DNA from: CAYONZ01 sp964405465
Lineage (GTDB): Bacteria > Bdellovibrionota > Bdellovibrionia > Bdellovibrionales > JAMPXM01
DNA length: 20,981 nt
Reading direction: 5' to 3'
Assembly (NCBI GenBank): GCA_964405465.1
Contig: CAYONZ010000054.1
Location: 1 to 20,981, forward strand
This document shows positions 7,529 to 14,825 of the stretch, one piece after another; the first letter of the stretch is position 1, and every line of letters starts with the position of its first letter. The notes under the pieces are model-generated. The model was given only the letters and a program-made list of their open reading frames with translations, ran no database searches and was not told where the DNA came from. The translations under genes were made by a program, and so were the position numbers.

Positions 7529-7968
7529 TGGATGTTCTAACCGGAATGCGAGTGAGTGCTTCGGGAATGACGGCGCAAAGAATGCGCATGAATACCATCT
7601 CGAGTAACATTGCCAATATCAACACTCTGGTAACCCCCGAGGGTGGTCCGTATCGTCGCAAGGATGTGGTTTTTGAATCGATTCCCGAAGCTAAAAGTTT
7701 TGGTGAAATTCTTACTAGTCAGCCTCAGCGGGAACTCAATCGGGTGCAAGTGACTGACGTAATTTCAGATCGTCGTGCTCCAATTATGAAACTTGAACCT
7801 GACAATCCGAATGCCGATGAAAATGGGTATGTAGCCTATCCGAATATAAATCTAATGGAAGAGATGGCCAATATGATACAAGCGACTCGCGCCTATGAGG
7901 CGAACGTATCAGCAATGGGCGCATCGAAAGACATGGCGATGACTGGACTCGAAATCGGGCGCGGTTAA
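7528..7968 (+). CDS. flgC: Flagellar basal-body rod protein FlgC
   Basis: FlgC is a proximal rod subunit that assembles with FlgB and FlgF. It has 146 aa, the usual family length. The N-terminal helix contains MNTISSNIANINT, the rod-protein signature, followed by the GGPYRRKDVVFE segment characteristic of FlgC. The C-terminal helix MIQATRAYEANVSAMGASKDM is diagnostic for rod/hook proteins. Translation starts one base inside the flgB stop (TAATG) with a GGGAGG Shine-Dalgarno, so it is coupled to flgB. The 115 bp that follow form the largest gap in the block before the one preceding flgE. Confidence 0.97.
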   Translation: MDVLTGMRVSASGMTAQRMRMNTISSNIANINTLVTPEGGPYRRKDVVFESIPEAKSFGEILTSQPQRELNRVQVTDVISDRRAPIMKLEPDNPNADENGYVAYPNINLMEEMANMIQATRAYEANVSAMGASKDMAMTGLEIGRG

Positions 7969-8011
7969 TTTTTTTTAAAGAATTTGTTGATCCAATTTTG
8001 CAATATTTTGT

Positions 8012-8031
8012 TAGAGAGTTTTTGATCTCTA
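8012..8031 (+). other. Small hairpin in the flgC-fliE gap
   Basis: TAGAGA (8012-8017) and TCTCTA (8026-8031) form a perfect 6-bp stem with an 8-nt loop, GTTTTTGA. It is AT-rich and weak and is not followed by a T-tract, so it is not a convincing terminator. I saw no convincing promoter in the same gap. It may simply be chance. Confidence 0.25.
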
Positions 8032-8083
8032 GGTTACACTAAGAACAAGCCGAGCAGAATGCGAAGCTAACAAAGGACGGGCC

Positions 8084-8410
8084 ATGGACGGTTTGACCAT
8101 TCGAAATTCTCAGAGAATGCTCGAGACAGGTAAGACGACGAGTGAACTTCGCGCGTCGGATATGTCACCTGCGACCTCCACCGAAGGTGGAAAGTCATTT
8201 GCCGACACATTGAAAGAGGCAGTCGGCAAAGTGAACACCTTGCAAAAAGAGTCAGATCAAAAATCGCAAGATCTTGCTGTCGGCAAAACCGATAATATTC
8301 CAGAAGTTTTAATTGCAGCTGAAAAAGCAGAACTTTCACTGCGCTTGATGACACAAGTTCGCAACAAGATTGTTGAAGCTTACCAAGACGTAATGAAAAT
8401 GCAGGTTTGA
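8084..8410 (+). CDS. fliE: Flagellar hook-basal body complex protein FliE
   Basis: FliE joins the MS-ring/export gate to the proximal rod. The protein has 108 aa, as usual for the family. A variable polar N-terminus precedes the conserved part: SFADTLKEAVGKVN (about 43-56), then the IAAEKAELSLRLMTQVRNKI segment and a final EAYQDVMKMQV, which is the classic FliE C-terminus (E-A-Y-x-D-x-M-x-M). An AAGGA Shine-Dalgarno (8073-8077) lies 6 nt before the ATG. It is 16 bp ahead of fliF. Confidence 0.96.
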   Translation: MDGLTIRNSQRMLETGKTTSELRASDMSPATSTEGGKSFADTLKEAVGKVNTLQKESDQKSQDLAVGKTDNIPEVLIAAEKAELSLRLMTQVRNKIVEAYQDVMKMQV

Positions 8411-8426
8411 TAGGTAGGGGGCTTTT

Positions 8427-10076
8427 TTGCAGAATTTATTTCGAACGATAGTAGTTCAATTCAGAGAGTTCTTTAAAACCTTAACGCCAATTAAGCGTTT
8501 CTCCATCATCTTTGCTGCGTTGAGCGTGATTGCTGCTGCGACAGTGATGACGGTTATGGTTTCAGGAACCGACTATGTGCCATTGTTTACAAATATTCCA
8601 GCTGATCAGACAGCTTTGATTGTCGATAAACTTCAGCAGAAAAACGTTCCATATAAAATCTTGGACGGTGGAAAAACTATCACCATTCCAAAAGAACTTT
8701 TACACGCAACTGAAATGGCATTGATGACCGAAGTTGGTTCTGGAAAAGTAGGAACCATCGGCCTGGAACTCTTTGACAAACAAGATTTTGGTACCACTAG
8801 TTACGCACAAAGAATCAACTATCAACGCGCGATTCAGGGAGAACTCACTCGGGCCATTAATACGCTTGAGGCGGTGGCTCGATCGAAAGTACTTTTAGCT
8901 TTGCCTCCAAAGAAGACATTTCTTGAAGAAGGTGGAACGCCGACCGCCTCGGTTGTCGTGGAACTACATCCTGGAAAAATTTTGGCAGAAGAGCAAGTGC
9001 GCGGGATTATGTTTTTGGTTGCCAATGCGGTTGAAGGTCTTGATGCCGAAAAAGTAACTGTCGTCGATGCACGCGGAAAAATTTTGTCGAAAAATAACAA
9101 CGGTCAATCAGGTGCAACAGCCGAACTTCAAGATATGAAACAAAAGATGGAGCGAGACATCGAGGAGCGTGTCGAAGGAATTCTCGCAAAAGTTGTCGGC
9201 CAAGGTAAGGTGATCGCTCGCGTGAACGCGACCTTGAACTCCAAACAAATGCAGACAACCGAAGAGTCGGTTGATCCAGAGAAAAGTGCTGTTTTGTCGG
9301 TAACCGAAGAAGAAGAGCAGCTCGACGGCAGCAGAACAAACCCCACAGGAATTCCAGGATCAAGATCTAATTTGCCAGGAGCTGCTGACAATGGGAGTGT
9401 TGGTTTCAATCAGAACGTCAAAAAGGGCTTGAAGACAACCAACAACGTTGTACCTAAAACCGTTCGCAATACCAAAGAGGCAGCAGGCGGTCTCGAAAGA
9501 CTTTCGATTGCAGTTCTAGTCGATGGTGTTTCGGTCATGAAAAAAAATGACAAAGGCGAAGATCAAGAAACCTACACGCCAAGAAATGCTGAGGACTTAG
9601 CTAAATACGAGTCGATTGTGAAGAACGCCATTGGCTTTAATGAGCAACGTGGAGACTCGGTAAAAGTTGAAAACATTCAATTTCAAAAAGAAGATTTTGG
9701 TGAAGCTGAGTTGGTGTTGACACCGCTTGAACGACGAAAACTTTTGTCGGGTATGTTTAAGTGGGGCATGGTTGGTATTTCAATGCTGCTGTTTTTCTTT
9801 TTGGTCATCCGGCCGTTCATGCGATGGATCACCGATTCATTTCAAGATTCAGTTGATGAAATGTTGCCGCGAACCATTGAAGAACTTGAGGAGTTGCAGT
9901 CGGTGGATAGTACTTTACCTGGTATGTCGAGTGCCATGCCGATTCTCGAAGAATCGCTTGATCCAGATAAAGCAGAAAGTGAACTTCTCAAAGAACGTAT
10001 CATGGGAATTATGGACGCTGATGAGTCAAAAGCAGCGGGCGCATTTAGTTTATGGCTCGTGAGGAGAGACGGATGA
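8427..10076 (+). CDS. fliF: Flagellar MS-ring protein FliF
   Basis: FliF forms the membrane MS-ring on which the motor and export gate assemble. It has 549 aa. The start is TTG 8427, supported by AGGGGG 5 nt upstream and a native-looking N-terminus. Membrane helix 1 is at about 25-46 and helix 2 at about 440-460. Between them are the ring-building motifs, including the YFTNIPADQ-like early motif (LFTNIPADQ), SYAQRINYQRAIQGEL and the VLLALP segment. A Gly/Asn/Ser/Pro-rich loop covers roughly 285-345. The cytosolic tail ends with SELLKERIMGIMDADESK and a FSLWLV motif, matching the FliG-binding end of the family. It overlaps fliG by 4 bp (ATGA). The length is normal. Confidence 0.97.
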   Translation: MQNLFRTIVVQFREFFKTLTPIKRFSIIFAALSVIAAATVMTVMVSGTDYVPLFTNIPADQTALIVDKLQQKNVPYKILDGGKTITIPKELLHATEMALMTEVGSGKVGTIGLELFDKQDFGTTSYAQRINYQRAIQGELTRAINTLEAVARSKVLLALPPKKTFLEEGGTPTASVVVELHPGKILAEEQVRGIMFLVANAVEGLDAEKVTVVDARGKILSKNNNGQSGATAELQDMKQKMERDIEERVEGILAKVVGQGKVIARVNATLNSKQMQTTEESVDPEKSAVLSVTEEEEQLDGSRTNPTGIPGSRSNLPGAADNGSVGFNQNVKKGLKTTNNVVPKTVRNTKEAAGGLERLSIAVLVDGVSVMKKNDKGEDQETYTPRNAEDLAKYESIVKNAIGFNEQRGDSVKVENIQFQKEDFGEAELVLTPLERRKLLSGMFKWGMVGISMLLFFFLVIRPFMRWITDSFQDSVDEMLPRTIEELEELQSVDSTLPGMSSAMPILEESLDPDKAESELLKERIMGIMDADESKAAGAFSLWLVRRDG

Positions 10077-11113
10077 CAATTCGATTAACGAAGGCAGACA
10101 ACGTAACTTACGAAAGCCTAAAAGGTTTTGATAAAGCAGCGATTCTTATGAATTATCTCGGCCCAAATGCCGCCAAAAAACTTTTGAAGCATATGGATGA
10201 TGGAGACATTCGTAAGCTTTTAACGGTTATGGCCAAATATCGAATTGTACCCATTGAGGTCACAAAAAAAGTTTTGGAAGAGTACTACGAGCTAATCAGT
10301 GAATCTGAAGATTACATCTTTTCTGACAAAGTCACCGAAAAAGATACGATTGTTGATTCTGTAGGCGAAGAGCGGGCGCGCGGAATTTTGGGACACTTGA
10401 ATGTGTCGAGCTCTTCACATCGCACGCTTGAAAGTCTTGAAGTTGTTGATGCAAAGTCGTTGGCAAATTTTTTAATAAACGAGCATCCACAAACTGTATC
10501 AGTTATTTTGGCACACCTTGAGCCAGAGAAAAAAGGCGAAGTTCTCAAACGTCTTCCAGAGGCATTGCAGGCCGAGGTCGTGTTGAGAATGGCGAATCTT
10601 GATCACGTGGCGCCAGAATTGATCGCCGAAGTCGATCGGGTACTGAAAGAAGAACTTTCGAATCTTGGAACAGTCGAACAAGCGGCTCTTGGTGGTGTTC
10701 AGCCAGTGGCAGAAATGCTCAACGTTATGGACAAGAACACAGAGAAGTCGATCATGTCGCGAATCGAAGAGAAGGATCCAATTTTGGCCGAGGAGATTCG
10801 CAAACTTATGTTTGTTTTCGACGATATTGTCAAAATCGACGACAAGGGAATTCAAACTCTTCTCAAAGAAGTTCCGAACGACAAACTTTTGTTGGCTCTC
10901 AAAACTTCGACAGAAGAAATCAAAAACAAAATATTCAAAAATATCTCTCAGCGGGCCGCGATGCTCCTCAAAGACGATCTCTCTGCTATGGGGCCTTCGC
11001 GTCTGTCGGATGTTGAGGGAGCCCAGCAAGAAATTGTCAATGTGGCTAGAAGACTTGAGTCTGAAGGGAAGATTCTTATTGCTCGTGGTGGTTCAGAGGA
11101 TGCGTTGGTTTAA
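10073..11113 (+). CDS. fliG: Flagellar motor switch protein FliG
   Basis: FliG is the rotor protein that receives torque from the stators and links FliF to FliM. The start is ATG 10073, giving 346 aa, because GAGGAG (10061-10066) lies 6 nt upstream; an in-frame ATG at 10052 has no ribosome site. Domains in order are the FliF-binding N-domain (1-~110), the middle domain with EHPQT (137-141), a linker with GG (207-208), and the C-domain with MFVF (246-249). The torque helix is present, with the conserved QRAAMLLKDDL pattern (K300, D301, D302) and GPSRLSDVE, matching the charged residues known from E. coli FliG. It overlaps fliF by 4 bp; 47 bp separate it from fliH. Confidence 0.97.
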   Translation: MTIRLTKADNVTYESLKGFDKAAILMNYLGPNAAKKLLKHMDDGDIRKLLTVMAKYRIVPIEVTKKVLEEYYELISESEDYIFSDKVTEKDTIVDSVGEERARGILGHLNVSSSSHRTLESLEVVDAKSLANFLINEHPQTVSVILAHLEPEKKGEVLKRLPEALQAEVVLRMANLDHVAPELIAEVDRVLKEELSNLGTVEQAALGGVQPVAEMLNVMDKNTEKSIMSRIEEKDPILAEEIRKLMFVFDDIVKIDDKGIQTLLKEVPNDKLLLALKTSTEEIKNKIFKNISQRAAMLLKDDLSAMGPSRLSDVEGAQQEIVNVARRLESEGKILIARGGSEDALV

Positions 11114-11160
11114 TTTCGATGCTGTGCGCTTGATGTTGGTTTGTAACGGAGGTCAGGGAA

Positions 11161-11991
11161 ATGTTGGCGAAGTCGGTTTTAACTAAAGAAGAGGCCGAAA
11201 AAATTGCGATCCCTTATGCTCCAAGAAAATTTCAGGTTCAAGTGAGTCAGGTGGCATACGATTATATGACGTATGCATCTGAGTCCGAAAATCCAGAGTT
11301 TCATATTAGCAGCATTGTCGCCGACCAGTCAGGAATCACCGAACTGGAGAGGCTTTCTCTGCAGGAGAAGGTCGAGAGGGGCGCACTTGAGAAAGTGAAA
11401 GAGATTCAAGAAGACGCCTACAATCAAGCCTATCAGCTCGGTCTTGATGAGGGCAGAGAACACGCATTTCAGGAACACCATGCAAAACTTGAAGGACAAA
11501 TAGCCTCGTTGGAATTCTTGTTGAACTCGCTTTCCTCCCTTAAACAAGAATTGGTTAATTCAAATGAGCCCAACATTGTAAAGCTGGTTTACTATTTAGC
11601 CAGTCGAGTTGCGATGAAGGAGATCAAAGAAGACCCAGCACTTATTGTGCCTTTGATTCAAAATTATGTGCAAGAAATTCAAGAGGACGAGCAGGTCAAA
11701 GTGAAAATCTCCGTCAATGATTTTCAATTTGTGGAATCCATTAAAGAACGCTTGTCGAAGGATTTCGAAAAAATCAAACATGTAAAGTTTGAAGCGACAG
11801 AGCAGATCTCACCAGGTGGATGTATCATCGAAACGAATTATGGGATTGTTGATGCGACAGTCGAGCAACGTATTGAAAAACTGTGGAGTGCTGTCGCGGA
11901 AAAGATTCCTGAAGTACAGGAGACCATTGTCGCCTCAGGTATGCCGCAACAGTCGGATGGAAATGATGGGCAAAATTCGGGTGAAGAATGA
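11161..11991 (+). CDS. fliH: Flagellar export ATPase regulator FliH
   Basis: FliH binds and restrains the export ATPase FliI and tethers it to the export apparatus. It has 276 aa. A variable N-terminal part (1-~75) is followed by a helical stalk (about 80-130, with EDAYNQAYQLGLDEGREHAFQ-like GxxxG-type spacing at A-x-x-x-G). The C-terminal FliI-binding domain (about 135-255) ends with the family segment SPGGCIIETNYGIVDATVEQ, which is highly characteristic of FliH/YscL proteins. A GGAGGT Shine-Dalgarno (11148-11153) is 7 nt before the ATG. It overlaps fliI by 4 bp (ATGA). Position between fliG and fliI supports the call. Confidence 0.94.
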   Translation: MLAKSVLTKEEAEKIAIPYAPRKFQVQVSQVAYDYMTYASESENPEFHISSIVADQSGITELERLSLQEKVERGALEKVKEIQEDAYNQAYQLGLDEGREHAFQEHHAKLEGQIASLEFLLNSLSSLKQELVNSNEPNIVKLVYYLASRVAMKEIKEDPALIVPLIQNYVQEIQEDEQVKVKISVNDFQFVESIKERLSKDFEKIKHVKFEATEQISPGGCIIETNYGIVDATVEQRIEKLWSAVAEKIPEVQETIVASGMPQQSDGNDGQNSGEE

Positions 11992-13322
11992 GTTCGACGT
12001 CATTTGATCTGAATCTTTTGAAGTATGAAAGTGCACTAGAGCGAACCCATCTTACACAAGAGAGTGGCAAGGTCACCCAGGTCGTGGGTCAGCTGATGTT
12101 GGGCTATTTGCCTGGGGCAGCCGTTGGAAGTGTGTGTGAAGTGCAGCCGGGTGCTGGAGGTAACCGATTTCTCGCCGAAGTGGTGGGATTTCGTGACCGA
12201 AATGTGATGTTGATGCCACTTGGTGATATGCGTGGCGTGGGGCTGGGATGTAAACTTGTTTTATTGAGGCAGACAGCTACTGTACGTGTTGGTCCGCAAA
12301 TTTTAGGTAGGGTGATCAATGCTTTGGGTGAGCCTCTCGACAATTTGGGCGAACTTGGAACGATGGATGAAAGTCTGATCTATAGCGAAGTGGTCAACCC
12401 ATTGGATAGAAAACCAATTCATGAACCTATGGATCTAGGAATTCGAGCGATCAATGGCATGATTACCGTCGGACGTGGGCAACGGGTTGGAATCATGGCC
12501 GGTTCTGGTGTTGGTAAGTCTGTGTTGATGGGCATGATGGCGAAAGGGTCAAATGCAGATGTCAATGTTATCGCGCTTATTGGTGAGCGCGGCCGTGAAG
12601 TAAAAGAGTTCATCGAAGAGATTTTGGGGCCAGAGGGTATGGCGCGATCGGTAGTTATTGTCGCCACTAGTGATTCGTCACCGCTTTTACGTATGCGTGG
12701 TGCCTTTGTTGCGACAACTATTGCCGAGTATTTTTCTAATCAGGGTAAACAGGTTTTATTGATGATGGATTCGGTCACTCGTTTTGCCATGGCTCAACGA
12801 GAGATCGGACTAAGTGTAGGCGAACCTCCTGCGTCGAAAGGTTACACTCCAAGTGTATTTGCAATGATGCCAAAGATGTTAGAAAGAGTCGGTGCTTTTG
12901 AGCATGGTGGTAGTGTGACTGGTCTGTATACAGTTCTTGTTGAAGGCGATGATATGGATGATCCGATAGGTGACCATGTGAGATCAATTGTCGACGGGCA
13001 CATTGTTCTTGATCGCAAGTTGGCTCAGAAGGGTCACTTTCCATCGATTGATGTGTTACAGAGTACAAGTCGGGTTATGCGAAATGTTGTCTCAAGTGAA
13101 CATCTCAAATTGGCGCGAGCCATGCGAGAAAATATTGCTATCTATCGTGAGGCCGAGGATTTGATAAACATTGGTGCCTACCGGAGTGGTGCAAATCCAA
13201 AGATCGATCACGCAATCGATTTACATGAGGCAATCGACATTTACCTCAAACAGGATGTTGATGAGCAGAGTAGTATTGATCAGTGCATGCACTACATGCA
13301 GTCAATCATCGGGGCAGTATGA
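11988..13322 (+). CDS. fliI: Flagellar type III export ATPase FliI
   Basis: FliI is the hexameric ATPase at the base of the flagellar export gate. It has 444 aa, the usual length. Visible motifs are Walker A AGSGVGKS (171-178), the GERGREV segment (199-205) carrying the catalytic glutamate, Walker B VLLMMD with D261, and the SVTRFAMAQREIGL/GEPPASKGYTPSVF region typical of FliI rather than F1 beta subunit. The N-terminal beta-barrel (about 27-98) and C-terminal helical domain (about 365-444) are both present. The start overlaps the fliH stop (ATGA) behind a weak GGTGAAG site, which implies coupling to fliH. It is 7 bp from fliJ. Confidence 0.97.
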   Translation: MSSTSFDLNLLKYESALERTHLTQESGKVTQVVGQLMLGYLPGAAVGSVCEVQPGAGGNRFLAEVVGFRDRNVMLMPLGDMRGVGLGCKLVLLRQTATVRVGPQILGRVINALGEPLDNLGELGTMDESLIYSEVVNPLDRKPIHEPMDLGIRAINGMITVGRGQRVGIMAGSGVGKSVLMGMMAKGSNADVNVIALIGERGREVKEFIEEILGPEGMARSVVIVATSDSSPLLRMRGAFVATTIAEYFSNQGKQVLLMMDSVTRFAMAQREIGLSVGEPPASKGYTPSVFAMMPKMLERVGAFEHGGSVTGLYTVLVEGDDMDDPIGDHVRSIVDGHIVLDRKLAQKGHFPSIDVLQSTSRVMRNVVSSEHLKLARAMRENIAIYREAEDLINIGAYRSGANPKIDHAIDLHEAIDIYLKQDVDEQSSIDQCMHYMQSIIGAV

Positions 13323-13329
13323 GGAATAG

Positions 13330-13791
13330 GTGGCACTAAAATTTAAATTTCCATTTAAAACATTGATGGAGCACCGTAAACGTCTTGAGGAACTTGCGCA
13401 AAGAGAGTTTGCTGAGGCGCAAGCGATCGTGCAAAAGGGACTTCGTGAAATTGATGATATGTATCGATCAATTGATGAGGCACGTCTTGAGATTACCCGT
13501 TTGGAGTCTGAGGGGAACTCGGATCACATAGAGCAAATAAAAAATCACCATCTGTTCATGAGCGGGCAGGCCATACGTATTGAGAGACACCGAGTGAAGG
13601 TCCGTCAGGACATGGCTATAGCCGAGGAAAAACAACTGGCTTTGATTGAAGCAGCAAAAGAGTTTAAGATTTTAGAAAAGATCAAAGAGAAAAAATGGGC
13701 AGAGTTCAAAGATCAGATGAAAAAGCGGGAGCTCAAGCAGATGGACGAACTTGCAGTTACACGTTTTAAAAAAGAGGAGTCACAAAAATGA
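13330..13791 (+). CDS. fliJ: Flagellar export chaperone/stalk protein FliJ
   Basis: FliJ is a coiled-coil protein that acts as the central stalk of the FliI hexamer and as a chaperone escort. It has 153 aa, almost entirely charged alpha-helical coiled coil, with the family opening KFKFPFKTLMEHRKRLEE and a C-terminal helix rich in Lys and Glu. The start is GTG 13330 with GAGGA just upstream (13321-13325, spacing about 4 nt); an in-frame ATG at 13366 has no ribosome site and would remove the conserved opening. It overlaps the next gene by 4 bp (ATGA). Sequence alone is weakly diagnostic for FliJ, but position after fliI makes it secure. Confidence 0.93.
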   Translation: MALKFKFPFKTLMEHRKRLEELAQREFAEAQAIVQKGLREIDDMYRSIDEARLEITRLESEGNSDHIEQIKNHHLFMSGQAIRIERHRVKVRQDMAIAEEKQLALIEAAKEFKILEKIKEKKWAEFKDQMKKRELKQMDELAVTRFKKEESQK

Positions 13792-14753
13792 ATGGTGGCA
13801 CGAATCGTGGCGGTTATGACAAGTTCTTCAAAGATGCCCGCAAAGCTAGCCAGGGAGCAAGTCAGGCGCCACGAAAAAACTTGCGAACCAGGAGCTCTGC
13901 AGCACCGCGATTCGCTTTGCACACTGATAGATCACCGAAAAAAACCTCGAAACACCAAGAATCGTCCTCACAAGAGTTAGTGCGCGAGATGATGAAAGAG
14001 CGATTGCAAACTAAACTTCAGGCTCGTCGCGAACGCGCGAAATTTCCAGTGGCTGCATTCTGTGTGGCGGTTTGTGCATTAGGTGTATCCGTTGGTGGGT
14101 ATCTTTTTCCAGAAAAACTTGAACAGATGTTGGCGAAGGTAGAATTTGGCGCATTCGGGGCGGCAGAAGCAAAGACTGAAACTAAGACTGATGCTAAGTC
14201 CAATTCTAAAGCTGAAGGTAAAAGTGGCGCAAAGGCGGATGCAACTAAAGACGCGGAAAAATTGACCTCGGCCGATGGCGGGAAGGGAGAAAATTCTGCC
14301 GCGACCGCAGACAGCAAGAAGAAAGAGCCAGGCGTGAACACCAAGGGCTGGACCGAAGAGGAAATGAGTTTTTTCAACAAGTTGGGAGAACGAAAGAAAG
14401 AATTGGACACTCGCGAAGCCGAACTGAATAAGTTGGACGAGGAATTGCAAAAGCAGAAGATAGAGCTGGAAAAGCGAATTCAATATCTTGAACAGATTCG
14501 CGCACAGATTGGTACGACTTTGAAGTCTAAGGTCAGTGCAGATCAGGAGAAGGTGGACAAGCTGGTTCAGTTTTACTCGGGAATGAAGCCTGCACAAGCA
14601 GCCAAGGTGATGGAGAGCATCAATGAGGAGCTTGCAGTTGGAATTCTTGATAAGATGAAAAAGAAAAATGCAGCGGATATTTTGAATGCGATGGAGTCAA
14701 AAAAGGCACAGAAGCTTTCAGAGGTACTCGCTGGTTACAAGAGAGCTGAATAG
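13788..14753 (+). CDS. MotE-like flagellar membrane protein
   Basis: The family fits the MotE / MgtE-N-like proteins found between fliJ and fliK in flagellar operons. It has 321 aa. A long cytosolic, basic, Ser/Lys/Arg-rich N-terminus (1-~83) precedes one membrane helix (about 86-106). Next comes a low-complexity linker rich in Lys, Ala, Thr and Ser (about 124-182), a coiled coil (about 195-245, runs of E/K with Leu heptads), and a C-terminal helical domain with YSGMKPAQAAKVMESI and AADILNAMESKKAQKL, the repeated A-x-x-x-M pattern of the MotE/MgtE-N fold. By topology the coiled coil and C-domain would be periplasmic. In other bacteria MotE acts with the motility apparatus; the precise role here is inferred. 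An AGAGGAG site is 8 nt before the ATG. Confidence 0.85.
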   Translation: MNGGTNRGGYDKFFKDARKASQGASQAPRKNLRTRSSAAPRFALHTDRSPKKTSKHQESSSQELVREMMKERLQTKLQARRERAKFPVAAFCVAVCALGVSVGGYLFPEKLEQMLAKVEFGAFGAAEAKTETKTDAKSNSKAEGKSGAKADATKDAEKLTSADGGKGENSAATADSKKKEPGVNTKGWTEEEMSFFNKLGERKKELDTREAELNKLDEELQKQKIELEKRIQYLEQIRAQIGTTLKSKVSADQEKVDKLVQFYSGMKPAQAAKVMESINEELAVGILDKMKKKNAADILNAMESKKAQKLSEVLAGYKRAE

Positions 14754-14794
14754 AAAATTATCTAGATTGTCTAGGATGGATGATCAGATCAGCA

Positions 14795-14808
14795 CCGACG
14801 GAAGTCGG
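14795..14808 (+). other. GNRA-capped hairpin before fliK
   Basis: CCGAC (14795-14799) and GTCGG (14804-14808) form a 5-bp GC-rich stem closed by a GGAA loop, a GNRA tetraloop sequence. It lies 17 nt upstream of the fliK TTG start and just before the GAGG Shine-Dalgarno, so it could influence initiation. No T-tract follows, so it is not a terminator. Confidence 0.35.
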
Positions 14809-14825
14809 AGAATGAGGTTGGGAAC

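Noticed and set aside
7986..8000. TTGATCC...TTGCA resembling a -24/-12 site before fliE
   Set aside because: The essential GG is GA and the spacing is one base short.
10052..10072. Upstream ATG for FliG
   Set aside because: It has no ribosome site, whereas ATG 10073 has GAGGAG 6 nt upstream and an ATGA overlap with fliF.
12775..13068. 97-codon open frame antisense to fliI
   Set aside because: It is a shadow of a highly conserved gene with no ribosome site.
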